Shown here: positions 1 through 7,714 of the stretch, piece after piece
Layout: every line of letters starts with the position of its first letter
How positions within the stretch are numbered: the stretch's first letter is position 1
Assembly: GCA_003516865.1 (NCBI GenBank)
Contig: DPBR01000026.1
Location: 1-15,548, forward strand
Direction of reading: 5' to 3'
DNA: 15,548 bases
From: Oscillospiraceae bacterium
GTDB lineage: Bacteria; Bacillota; Clostridia; Oscillospirales; Ruminococcaceae
Notes under the pieces: generated by a model
What the model was told of the DNA's origin: nothing
The model's database searches: none
Seen by the model: the letters and a program-made list of their open reading frames with translations, nothing else
Program-made: the position numbers and the translations under genes

Positions 1-21
1 TAATAATTATGCGGTGTAGCC
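1..21. repeat. End of inverted-repeat element, copy 1 (truncated by window edge)
   Basis: The first 21 bases match the right-hand end of the element at 7563-7692 (shared core ATAATTATGCGGTG) and, inverted, the left end of the element at 11705-11876. Only this terminus is inside the window. It ends about 12 bases before the ribosome binding site of the FapA-like gene, so the element sits directly upstream of that gene, as the other copies do for theirs. Confidence 0.7.
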
Positions 22-50
22 TTTGAAATAATCGGAGAGGGGGAAATATT

Positions 51-1430
51 ATGTCGGAAGAGAAGATTGTTCATTCGGTAATAGATATATCAATAAATCC
101 CAATCATACCACAGCGTTTTTGTCGTTCACCAGACCCGAAAACGGCGGTATTGACGTAAGCGTTGAAAAGGTGATGAACGCGCTTAGGGAAAAGAACGTG
201 TCATACGGTATTCTCGAAGACGACATAATTCGCGCGGTTGAGGAGAGGAGATACGACGAGAATATCTGCGCCGCGAAGTGGGACGCCCCCGAGGACGGCA
301 AGGACGGTTCGGTGAGCTTTTTTTACAGGACGGACCAGTGTATAGCGCCTGTTGAGAACGAACACGGCGAGGTTGACTATAAAAATCTCGGTCTTGTGAG
401 GAATATAACGGCGGGAACGCCTATCGCGGAGATTACGCTGCCGACCGAAGGCAAGCCGGGCAGGGATATTATGGGCAGAGAAGTTCCGCAGAAAAAGGGC
501 GTTGCGGCGACGGTGAACATAGGAAACGGAACGTCGCTTGTAAACAACGGGACGGAGATAATCGCCGCTGTCAACGGAAATCTTGTGTACAGAAACGGCG
601 CGTTTTACGTTGACGAAGTGCTGCTGATAAACGGCGATGTTGACGTTTCGACGGGAAACATTGATTTTATCGGAAGCGTAACGGTAAAGGGAAGCGTTTT
701 CGAGGGATTTCGCGTTACGTCGAAAAAGGACATAATAGTGCAGGGTTCGGCGAACGGCGCGGAGCTTTCGGCGGACGGAAACGTAACCGTGCGTATCGGA
801 ATTATAAACAGCAAGATTGACTGCCGCGGCGACGTGAAGCTTGGTTTTTGCGAAAACTCAAAGGTGAGAAGCGATGGTAATGTTGACAGCGCGTCTTTTG
901 TCGGCGGCGAGATATTTGCGGGAAAAGACCTGATAGCGTCCGGAAAGGGCGTTATTATGGGCGGAAAATATACGGCGCTGAATAATATCGAAGCGTCGGT
1001 AATCGGCTCGGATAATTACACCAAGACGGAAATTACGCTCGGAAACAACGCCGTGCTTATGGAAGAACGCGAGAGTCTTGACAAGAAAATCAAGGAAATG
1101 GACGATAAGTTCGACCAGCTCGGCAAAATCCTGACGACGCTTACGGAGCTTGCGAAGGTATCGAAGCTGCCGCCCGAAAGGGAGCAGATGAAAACCGAGG
1201 CTTTGAGGAACAGACTGAAATTACAGGCTGAGATTAGGAAAGCGAAGGTGCGGATAGGCGAAATCGAAGAAGCGCTGAAGCTTACGCAGAATCTGTCGGT
1301 ATCGGTGAAGAGAATGATATATCCGGGCGTAAAGCTTAGGATAAATTCGTCGATGCTCGCGTTAAAAGCGACGGAAAATCATTGCCGCGCGACCGTGGAA
1401 AAGGGCGAGATTGTGTTCAAGCCGCTGTAA
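51..1430 (+). CDS. FapA/DUF342 family protein
   Basis: This 459-aa protein has the layout of the FapA (DUF342) family. An N-terminal alpha/beta region (about 1-150) is followed by a long glycine/asparagine/valine-rich stretch (about 155-330) with the periodic 'NGDVDVSTGNIDFIGSVTVK' type pattern expected of a right-handed beta-helix. A charged coiled coil (about 335-415) and a short beta tail follow. Family members are linked to flagellar placement or assembly in Vibrio, but in Clostridia they are widespread and poorly characterised; no flagellar gene is visible here, so a specific role cannot be given. There is no signal peptide or membrane segment, so it is probably cytoplasmic. The ATG is preceded by a strong purine-rich ribosome binding site at 34-43. 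No promoter is visible because the window starts inside a repeat element. A terminator follows at 1447-1469. Confidence 0.9.
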   Translation: MSEEKIVHSVIDISINPNHTTAFLSFTRPENGGIDVSVEKVMNALREKNVSYGILEDDIIRAVEERRYDENICAAKWDAPEDGKDGSVSFFYRTDQCIAPVENEHGEVDYKNLGLVRNITAGTPIAEITLPTEGKPGRDIMGREVPQKKGVAATVNIGNGTSLVNNGTEIIAAVNGNLVYRNGAFYVDEVLLINGDVDVSTGNIDFIGSVTVKGSVFEGFRVTSKKDIIVQGSANGAELSADGNVTVRIGIINSKIDCRGDVKLGFCENSKVRSDGNVDSASFVGGEIFAGKDLIASGKGVIMGGKYTALNNIEASVIGSDNYTKTEITLGNNAVLMEERESLDKKIKEMDDKFDQLGKILTTLTELAKVSKLPPEREQMKTEALRNRLKLQAEIRKAKVRIGEIEEALKLTQNLSVSVKRMIYPGVKLRINSSMLALKATENHCRATVEKGEIVFKPL

Positions 1431-1446
1431 GCGGAGAGTATAGAAT

Positions 1447-1469
1447 GGGGCGGATTTCCGCCCCGTTTT
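1447..1469 (+). terminator. Rho-independent terminator after the FapA-like gene
   Basis: A perfect 7-bp GC-only stem (GGGGCGG / CCGCCCC) with an ATTT loop is followed by GTTTT. It lies 17 bases past the stop codon and separates this gene from the next promoter. Confidence 0.85.
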
Positions 1470-1493
1470 GCTGTAATTTCTTGTTTTTGTCGG

Positions 1494-1522
1494 TTGACTT
1501 TTTTGCGGAGTTATGTTATAAT
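1494..1522 (+). promoter_or_regulatory. Sigma-A promoter for the activase operon
   Basis: A TTGACT -35 box (1494-1499) and a perfect TATAAT -10 box (1517-1522) are separated by exactly 17 bases. Transcription would start near 1529, giving a leader of about 88 bases before the ATG at 1617. No strong hairpin is visible in that leader. Confidence 0.88.
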
Positions 1523-1616
1523 TTATTCATAGTGCAAAAACGCAGGACGGGAATTTTGTTGAAAACCGCCAATTACTGTAAAATAATGTAAATTGCAATA
1601 GAGAGGATAGATTTAA

Positions 1617-4600
1617 ATGAGGCGAGTGGGACTTGATATAGGTTCGACAACCGTAAAGGCGGCGGTTCTCGGAGAAAACGGAGAGCTGCTTCACAGCCGT
1701 TATCAGCGGCATTTTTCCGATATCAGAAAAACAGTTGCCGACATAATATCCGAGCTTGGAGCGGAGTTTTCGGGAGAAAACGCGCTTATAGCGGTGACGG
1801 GTTCGGGCGGAATTTCGGTATCGAAGTGGCTCGGAATACCGTTTGTGCAGGAGGTTGCGGCGGGAACGGACGCTATAAAGGCGCTTATACCGCAGACGGA
1901 CGTTGCGATTGAGCTTGGCGGCGAGGATGCGAAGATTACATACCTGACGGGCGGACTTGAACAGAGAATGAACGGAACGTGCGCGGGAGGAACGGGCGCG
2001 TTTATCGACCAGATGGCGGCGCTTCTGAACACGGATATCGGCGGCTTGAACGAGCTGTCGAAGAAGCACACGACGATTTACCCGATAGCGTCGCGCTGCG
2101 GAGTATTCGCAAAGAGCGATATTCAGCCGCTTTTGAACGAGGGCGCGAAGCGGAGCGATATTGCGGCTTCCGTGTTCCAGTCGGTTGTAAATCAGACGAT
2201 AAGCGGACTTGCCTGCGGAAAGCCTATCCGCGGGAACGTCGCGTTTCTCGGAGGACCGCTGCATTATCTCTCGGAACTGCGCCAGAGGTTTATTGAAACG
2301 CTTAACCTGAAGCCTGAGAACATAATTATACCGGAAAACGCGAATTTGTTTGTGGCGATGGGGTGCGCTTTGTCGGACGAAGCGGAGGAGATGTCGATTG
2401 ACGCGCTTGTTGAAAAAGCGGCTAATCTCGGCGGAAATCAGCTCCGCGAGGTTGAGCGTCTTTCGCCGCTTTTTGAGGACGAGGAGGAGCTTAAAGCGTT
2501 CCGCGAGCGCCACTCAAAGTCGATTATCCCGACGGCGGAGCTTTCTGAGCATAAGGGCGCTTGTTATCTCGGAATTGACGCGGGTTCAACGACAACAAAG
2601 GCTGTTCTGCTGAACAAAAACGCGGAAATTCTCTATTCGCATTATGACAATAACCACGGCGACCCGCTCAAATCGGTAATAGGCATACTGAAAGAGATTT
2701 ACGGCTTGCTTCCCAAAGACGCGTACATTGCGAAAGCGTGTACGACAGGCTACGGCGAGCATCTGATAAAGGCGGCGCTCTCGGCGGATTTCGGCGAGAT
2801 TGAAACTATGGCGCACTATAAAGCCGCGGACAAAATCCTGCCCGGCGCGGAGTTCATTCTGGACATCGGCGGTCAGGATATGAAGTGTATGCGCGTGAAA
2901 AACGGCGAAATCGAGAGCATTTTGCTGAACGAGGCTTGCTCATCGGGCTGCGGTTCGTTTATCGAGAACTTCGCAAATGCGCTCGGAATGACGTCCGCGG
3001 AATTTGCGGTGCTCGGACTTTCGGCTGAACACCCCGTCGACCTCGGTTCGCGCTGCACGGTATTTATGAATTCGCGCGTAAAGCAGGCTCAGAAAGAGGG
3101 CGCGACCGTTGCGGACATATCCGCGGGACTTTCCTATTCCGTCTGCAAAAACGCGCTGTTCAAGGTAATCAAGCTGCGCGATACGGCTTCAATGGGCGAA
3201 AAAATCATCGTTCAGGGCGGCACGTTTATGAACGACAGCGTGCTTCGCGCATTTGAAAAGATAGTGGGAAAAGACGTTGTACGCCCCGATAAAGCGGGAC
3301 TTATGGGCGCTTACGGCTCCGCGCTTGTTGCGCTTGAACGCGACGACGGGAAGAAGAGCGCGATTGCTTCGCTTGAGGAACTTGATGGGTTCAAGGCGGA
3401 AAAAACGACCGCGCGATGCGGAAAATGCTCGAACAACTGCCTTCTCACAATCACGAAATTTCCCGACGGGAAGCGCTATATCAGCAACAATCGCTGCGAG
3501 CGCGGCGCAGGAAACGTATCGACGGGCGAAAAGCTTCCGAATTTGTACGATTATAAGTATCATCTGCTGTTCGACCGCGAGTGCCTTGCGGAGGACAGCG
3601 CGCCGCGCGGCGTAATCGGGCTTCCGCGCGTTCTCGGAATGTACGAGAACTATCCGTTCTGGCACAAACTTTTCACGGAGCTTGGCTTCAGCGTAAAGCT
3701 CTCTCCGAAAACGACCCGCGCGATTTACGACAAGGGAATTGAAACTATGCCGAGCGAGAGCGTCTGCTATCCCGCGAAGCTTGCTCACGGGCATATTCAG
3801 GCGCTTATCGACGAGGGAATAAAGCTGATATTCTATCCGTCTATGCCGTATGAGATGTCGGACGATATCGGCGCGGATAACCACTACAACTGCCCCGTTG
3901 TCGCAACGTACAGCGAGGTTATCAAAAACTCCGTGCCGGAGCTGCGCGAAAGCGTGAAGTTCCTCAATCCTTTCCTGCCGATTTTCAATGAAAAGCGTAT
4001 GGGAGAGCGACTTTTTGAGGAATTTTCGGCAAATCTCGCAGACAAGAATATCACGAAAAAGGAAATAACCGAAGCTCTCGAAAAAGCGTACGCGGAGGAC
4101 GCTGCGTTTAAGGAAGCCATGAGGAAAAAGGGCGAAGAAACGCTGAATTTCCTCAAGGAGAACCACAAGCGCGGAATAGTGCTTGCGGGACGTCCATATC
4201 ACATCGACCCGGAGATAAATCACGGACTTCCGGAGATGATTTCGGGATACGGCTTTGCGGTGCTTACGGAGGATTCCGTGGCGCATATAGCGGAAGTTGT
4301 GCGTCCTATCCGCGTTGTCGACCAGTGGACGTATCATACAAGGCTTTACGCGGCGGCTCATGTTGTCGGAGAAAACGACTGTCTTGAGCTTGTACAGCTA
4401 AATTCGTTCGGCTGCGGACTTGACGCAATCACGACCGACGAGGTTCAGGAGATACTGAGAAGCTTCGGAAAGCTTTACACCTGCCTTAAAATCGACGAGG
4501 TAAACAACCTTGGCGCGGCGAGAATACGTCTGCGCTCGCTGATATCGGTAATCGACGAGAGAGCGCGCCGCAGGTTCAAGCCGGTTCGCGGACACATCGG

Positions 4601-5906
4601 CTACATAAGACAGCCCGAGTTCACGAAAGAAATGCGTAAAAAGCACAAAATTCTCTGCCCGCAGATGGCGCCTATTCACTTCGATTTGCTTGAAATGGCA
4701 TTCAGATACAGCGGATATGACGTGGACATTCTGCGCGACTGCTCGAAAGCGGTTGTGGACGAGGGTCTGAAGTACGTCAACAACGACGCGTGCTATCCGT
4801 CGATTTTGATTGTCGGACAGCTCATTCACGCGCTGAACAGCGGCAAATACGACCTTGACAACACGTCCGTTATGATAACGCAGACGGGCGGCGCGTGCCG
4901 TGCGACAAACTATGTGGGAATGTTGAAAAAAGCGCTTAAGGAAGCGGGATTTGAGAATGTTCCGCTGATATCGCTGAACGTTGTCGGACTTGAAAAGCAG
5001 AGCGGCTTCAAGATATCCGCGGGAATGCTCGTGCGCGCGTTTATGAGTATAATTTACGGCGACGTGCTTTCGCGCTGCCTGTACAAGGTTCGTCCCTACG
5101 AGGTGGAAAAAGGCTCAGCGAACGCGCTTTATCAGAAGTGGCGGCTGATACTCCGCGATGATATGAAGTCGCTTTCGATGAAGAAATTCAACAGCAACGT
5201 CAGGGCGATTGTTGAAGATTTCGACAAATTCCCCGTCCGCGACGTAAAAAAGCCGAGAATAGGACTTGTCGGAGAAATTCTGGTTAAGTTCCACCCTGTC
5301 GCGAACAACGATATAATCGGTTTGCTCGAAAACGAGGGCTGCGAGGTTGTCGTACCCGACCTTATGGGATTTTTCTATTACATCTGCTCGCACGGTGTGA
5401 CGAAATCCGAGCTGCTTTATTGCTCAAAGACGAAGAAATTCGCCGAAAATGCGGCGATAAAGGCGATGAAGTTTATGGAAAAGTCGTACCGCGCGGCGGT
5501 TAAGGGAACGAAGTTCGGCTGTCCCGGCGACATTTTCGAGATGCGCGAATCGGTAAAGCCGATTGTATCTCCGGGAAATATCGCAGGCGAGGGCTGGTTC
5601 CTGTCGGCGGAGATGCTGGAGCTTATTCACGAGGGCGTGCCGAATATCGTATGTATGCAGCCGTTCGCGTGCCTGCCGAACCACGTTACGGGAAAAGGCG
5701 TAATCGGAGAACTTCGCCGCCGTTATCCCGAAAGCAACATTGTCGCGGTTGACTTCGACCCCGGCGCTTCCGAGGTAAATCAGGTGAACAGAATAAAGCT
5801 TATGCTGACGAGAGCGTTCGCGGAAGCCGGAATAAGCAGGAAGAGCGCAGTAAACATTGAAGCGGACGATAAATACTCCGAGCTTATCGGCGCTATGAAC
5901 AAGTAA
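1617..5906 (+). CDS. Tandem 2-hydroxyacyl-CoA dehydratase activase / DUF2229 fusion protein
   Basis: This 1429-aa protein belongs to the BadF/BadG/BcrA/BcrD-type ASKHA ATPases. It holds two activase domains in one chain. Domain 1 (about 1-255) starts with the phosphate loop LDIGSTTVKA and has Cys122 (TCAGGTG) and Cys161 (SRCGVFAKSD). Domain 2 (about 316-575) has IDAGSTTTKA, Cys441 and Cys480 (SRCTVFMNSR). In both the two cysteines are 39 residues apart, as for the ligands of the bridging [4Fe-4S] cluster in the HgdC activator. A four-cysteine knuckle follows (C601, C604, C608, C627). Next is a DUF2229-type module (about 645-870) with the signature LPRVLGMYENYPFW. The C-terminal region (about 1000-1429) resembles HgdB or double-cubane-cluster reductase components, with cysteines at 1014, 1059, 1094, 1302, 1346 and 1352. 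The family is known for ATP-driven low-potential electron transfer; the substrate of these giant fusions is unknown. The ribosome binding site GAGAGGA is 9 bases before the ATG. It is followed after 22 bases by the SPFH gene, suggesting an operon. Confidence 0.9.
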   Translation: MRRVGLDIGSTTVKAAVLGENGELLHSRYQRHFSDIRKTVADIISELGAEFSGENALIAVTGSGGISVSKWLGIPFVQEVAAGTDAIKALIPQTDVAIELGGEDAKITYLTGGLEQRMNGTCAGGTGAFIDQMAALLNTDIGGLNELSKKHTTIYPIASRCGVFAKSDIQPLLNEGAKRSDIAASVFQSVVNQTISGLACGKPIRGNVAFLGGPLHYLSELRQRFIETLNLKPENIIIPENANLFVAMGCALSDEAEEMSIDALVEKAANLGGNQLREVERLSPLFEDEEELKAFRERHSKSIIPTAELSEHKGACYLGIDAGSTTTKAVLLNKNAEILYSHYDNNHGDPLKSVIGILKEIYGLLPKDAYIAKACTTGYGEHLIKAALSADFGEIETMAHYKAADKILPGAEFILDIGGQDMKCMRVKNGEIESILLNEACSSGCGSFIENFANALGMTSAEFAVLGLSAEHPVDLGSRCTVFMNSRVKQAQKEGATVADISAGLSYSVCKNALFKVIKLRDTASMGEKIIVQGGTFMNDSVLRAFEKIVGKDVVRPDKAGLMGAYGSALVALERDDGKKSAIASLEELDGFKAEKTTARCGKCSNNCLLTITKFPDGKRYISNNRCERGAGNVSTGEKLPNLYDYKYHLLFDRECLAEDSAPRGVIGLPRVLGMYENYPFWHKLFTELGFSVKLSPKTTRAIYDKGIETMPSESVCYPAKLAHGHIQALIDEGIKLIFYPSMPYEMSDDIGADNHYNCPVVATYSEVIKNSVPELRESVKFLNPFLPIFNEKRMGERLFEEFSANLADKNITKKEITEALEKAYAEDAAFKEAMRKKGEETLNFLKENHKRGIVLAGRPYHIDPEINHGLPEMISGYGFAVLTEDSVAHIAEVVRPIRVVDQWTYHTRLYAAAHVVGENDCLELVQLNSFGCGLDAITTDEVQEILRSFGKLYTCLKIDEVNNLGAARIRLRSLISVIDERARRRFKPVRGHIGYIRQPEFTKEMRKKHKILCPQMAPIHFDLLEMAFRYSGYDVDILRDCSKAVVDEGLKYVNNDACYPSILIVGQLIHALNSGKYDLDNTSVMITQTGGACRATNYVGMLKKALKEAGFENVPLISLNVVGLEKQSGFKISAGMLVRAFMSIIYGDVLSRCLYKVRPYEVEKGSANALYQKWRLILRDDMKSLSMKKFNSNVRAIVEDFDKFPVRDVKKPRIGLVGEILVKFHPVANNDIIGLLENEGCEVVVPDLMGFFYYICSHGVTKSELLYCSKTKKFAENAAIKAMKFMEKSYRAAVKGTKFGCPGDIFEMRESVKPIVSPGNIAGEGWFLSAEMLELIHEGVPNIVCMQPFACLPNHVTGKGVIGELRRRYPESNIVAVDFDPGASEVNQVNRIKLMLTRAFAEAGISRKSAVNIEADDKYSELIGAMNK

Positions 5907-5928
5907 TCGACGAAGAAAGGACAGCAAA

Positions 5929-6849
5929 ATGGCAATTCAAAATCTAACGCCGAGTTCAAGCGGCGGCGACAAGAAAAAATCGGTTAGCTTCTGGGTGCTT
6001 ATCGGACTTATCACGATATTTGTGCTGATTGTGATATTCAACAGCTTTTCCGTGGTAAACGAGGGATATATCGGCGTTAAGTATCAGTTTGGAAAGATAG
6101 TTTCGAGCGACCTTTCTGCTGGACTTAACCTGCACATTCCGTTTATCGAGGAAATTCAGGAGGTTGACACGCGCGAGCAGATTTATTCCGTTCAGACGAA
6201 CGCTTATACGAGCGATACGCAGACGGTTGACCAGCTTTCGCTGAAGATGAACTATTATTACGACGGGACTAAGCTTTCGGAGATAATCCGCACAATCGGC
6301 ATAGGCAACGTTGAAACGAAGCTTCTTGTGCCGAACGTTGCGAAAATCGCGAAAAACGAGATAGGCAGAGTACGCGCCGAGGACCTTGTGCAGACGCGCT
6401 CCGAGGTTCAGAACGCGATTTATGAATCGCTGAAAGAAACGCTCGAACCGAGCGGAATTATCGTAACAGCGTTTGCAATCGAGAATTTGTCGTTTGACAG
6501 CGCGTTTGAGCAGTCTATTCAGGCGAAGGTAATCGCGGCGCAGGACGCTCTGAAGATGCAGAATAAGACCGCCGAGAGGGAAGAAGAAGCGAAGCAGAAG
6601 GTAATCGCGGCGCAGGCTGAGGCTGACTCGCAGAAAATCAAGGCTGACGCTGAGGCGTATGCGATAAAGGCGGTTCAGGAGCAGCTTTCAAAAAGCCCGA
6701 ATTACATTGATTATCTGAAGATAAACAACTGGAACGGCGAGCTTCCGCAGGCAATCGGAAACGAGGTTAATCCGTTCTTTGCGCTTGACAACAAGTCGGG
6801 TTCAACGGGGAACGCAAGCGCTGCGGGAACGGTTTCCGCGGCTGAATAA
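5929..6849 (+). CDS. SPFH/band 7 (prohibitin-like) membrane protein
   Basis: This 306-aa protein has a lysine-bordered N-terminal hydrophobic segment (about 20-38), then an SPFH/band 7 domain beginning VVNEGYIGVKYQFGKI (about 42-200). An Ala/Glu/Lys/Gln-rich helix (about 195-255) follows, typical of the oligomerising coiled coil of prohibitins, stomatins and HflK/HflC. The tail (about 285-306) is Gly/Ser/Ala-rich and probably disordered. Family members form membrane-bound rings or microdomain scaffolds that often modulate membrane proteases; no partner protease is encoded beside it. The ATG has an AGAAAGGA ribosome binding site. The 22-base gap from the activase gene, without a terminator or promoter, implies co-transcription. 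It is closer to the prohibitin/HflC group than to flotillins because it has a single short coiled coil, but the subgroup is not certain. Confidence 0.88.
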   Translation: MAIQNLTPSSSGGDKKKSVSFWVLIGLITIFVLIVIFNSFSVVNEGYIGVKYQFGKIVSSDLSAGLNLHIPFIEEIQEVDTREQIYSVQTNAYTSDTQTVDQLSLKMNYYYDGTKLSEIIRTIGIGNVETKLLVPNVAKIAKNEIGRVRAEDLVQTRSEVQNAIYESLKETLEPSGIIVTAFAIENLSFDSAFEQSIQAKVIAAQDALKMQNKTAEREEEAKQKVIAAQAEADSQKIKADAEAYAIKAVQEQLSKSPNYIDYLKINNWNGELPQAIGNEVNPFFALDNKSGSTGNASAAGTVSAAE

Positions 6850-6917
6850 AGCATGAATATCGGGAAATTCGGTCGGCGCGGCGGCTCAATTTTCCGTTAA
6901 AACAAGGAGTAATTGAA

Positions 6918-7556
6918 ATGAAAAAGATGATTTCTGCCATAATTTCGGTAATAACGGCTGCAAGCGCCTTAACGACCGTTTGCAGCGCCGAGGAATTGAA
7001 GTGCGATATAGACGGCGACGGCTATGAAAACGCGATGGACGCGCTCACACTGCTTAAAATGTGCACAAGCGGCGAAAGCGACCTGCGTTATGATATGAAC
7101 GGCGACGGTTATGTAAACGTAATGGACGCGCTTTATGTGCTGAAATATGTCGTGGGGAAGCCGACGTCGGACGTTCCCGATAATTCCGACAATTATGAAG
7201 CCGAGGTTGTTCGCCTTGTGAACGCCGAGCGTGAGAAATACGGTCTTAACCCGCTTAAATCGGACAACGAGAAGCTCAACAAAGCCGCCGAAATCCGCGC
7301 GGAGGAGATTGCTTCGGTATTTTCGCATACGCGCCCGAACGGAACGGATTGCTTTACGGTGCTTATGGAGCAGGGCGTGAGCAACCGCGCAATGGGCGAA
7401 AACATCGCGCGCGACAGCCTGACGCCTGAGGACGTCGTCGAGGGCTGGCTCAATTCTTCCGGACACCGCGCGAATATTCTCAATGGCAGCTATACGCATA
7501 TCGGCGTTGGATACAACGAAAACGGCAATAACTGGGTTCAGATTTTCATAGCGTAA
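6918..7556 (+). CDS. Secreted dockerin-CAP (SCP/PR-1) domain protein
   Basis: The 212-aa product has a signal peptide (1-24, cut likely after VCSA). A type I dockerin (28-82) carries two calcium loops with ligands at positions 1, 3, 5, 9 and 12: D30, D32, D34, N38, D41 and D59, N61, D63, N67, D70. A C-terminal CAP/SCP domain (about 92-212) keeps the family's His-Glu-His signature in FSHTRPNG, GENIA and SGHRANIL. Dockerins bind cohesins on scaffoldin proteins, so this protein is probably displayed on the cell surface or in a cellulosome-like complex. The function of bacterial CAP domains is poorly known. The dockerin is N-terminal, whereas in many cellulosomal enzymes it is C-terminal. The ribosome binding site AAGGAG sits 8 bases before the ATG. 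A 68-base gap separates it from the SPFH gene with no clear promoter, so it may be the last gene of that operon. Confidence 0.92.
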   Translation: MKKMISAIISVITAASALTTVCSAEELKCDIDGDGYENAMDALTLLKMCTSGESDLRYDMNGDGYVNVMDALYVLKYVVGKPTSDVPDNSDNYEAEVVRLVNAEREKYGLNPLKSDNEKLNKAAEIRAEEIASVFSHTRPNGTDCFTVLMEQGVSNRAMGENIARDSLTPEDVVEGWLNSSGHRANILNGSYTHIGVGYNENGNNWVQIFIA

Positions 7557-7562
7557 AATAAA

Positions 7563-7692
7563 GGCAGCACCGCACAATTAACGGCTTGCGTCTTAGCGAG
7601 TGAACGTGCTGTGTTCACCCCGCGATCAATTTGCACAATCTGACGAAAAATCTGACTTCGCAATTGCACGACAATAATTATGCGGTGCAGTC
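7563..7692. repeat. Inverted-repeat element, copy 2 (MITE-like), about 130 bp
   Basis: The element is bounded by imperfect inverted repeats: left GGCAGCACCGCACAATTA and right, read on the - strand, GACTGCACCGCATAATTA. Inside the right end lie TCTGACGAAAAATCT and ACGACAATAATTATGCGGTG, which recur inverted in the copy at 11705-11876. The left end shares AATTANCGGCTT with the other end of that copy. The middle differs and contains a small hairpin (GTGAAC 7600-7605 / GTTCAC 7613-7618). There is no coding capacity. Flanks are TAAA on the left and TAAG on the right, compatible with a short target duplication but not proof of one. The element fills the gap between the dockerin-CAP gene and the helicase gene. 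Confidence 0.75.
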
Positions 7693-7702
7693 TAAGGATA
7701 TT

Positions 7703-7707
7703 GAGGT
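7703..7707 (+). promoter_or_regulatory. Ribosome binding site that sets the helicase start
   Basis: GAGGT lies seven bases before the in-frame TTG at 7715 and just outside the repeat element. The upstream TTG at 7631 is inside the repeat and has no Shine-Dalgarno sequence. Confidence 0.6.
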
Positions 7708-7714
7708 AAACGAC

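Noticed and set aside
1559..1587. Second promoter closer to the activase start (TTGAAA ... AATAAT)
   Set aside because: The -10 box matches poorly, and TAAAAT at 1579 leaves only a 14-base spacer; the promoter at 1494-1522 is far better.
1527..2513. 328-codon open frame on the - strand
   Set aside because: It lies opposite the activase gene and has an Arg-rich, low-information translation typical of the shadow of GCG/CGC-rich codons, with no ribosome binding site.
3189..4361. 390-codon open frame on the - strand
   Set aside because: It is opposite the middle of the activase coding region, has no recognisable domain and an Arg/Val-rich shadow composition.
6861..6896. Terminator between the SPFH and dockerin-CAP genes
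   Set aside because: CGGGAAATT / AATTTTCCG can form a 9-bp stem with one G-U pair, but the loop is 18 bases and no T-run follows, so a real terminator is unlikely.
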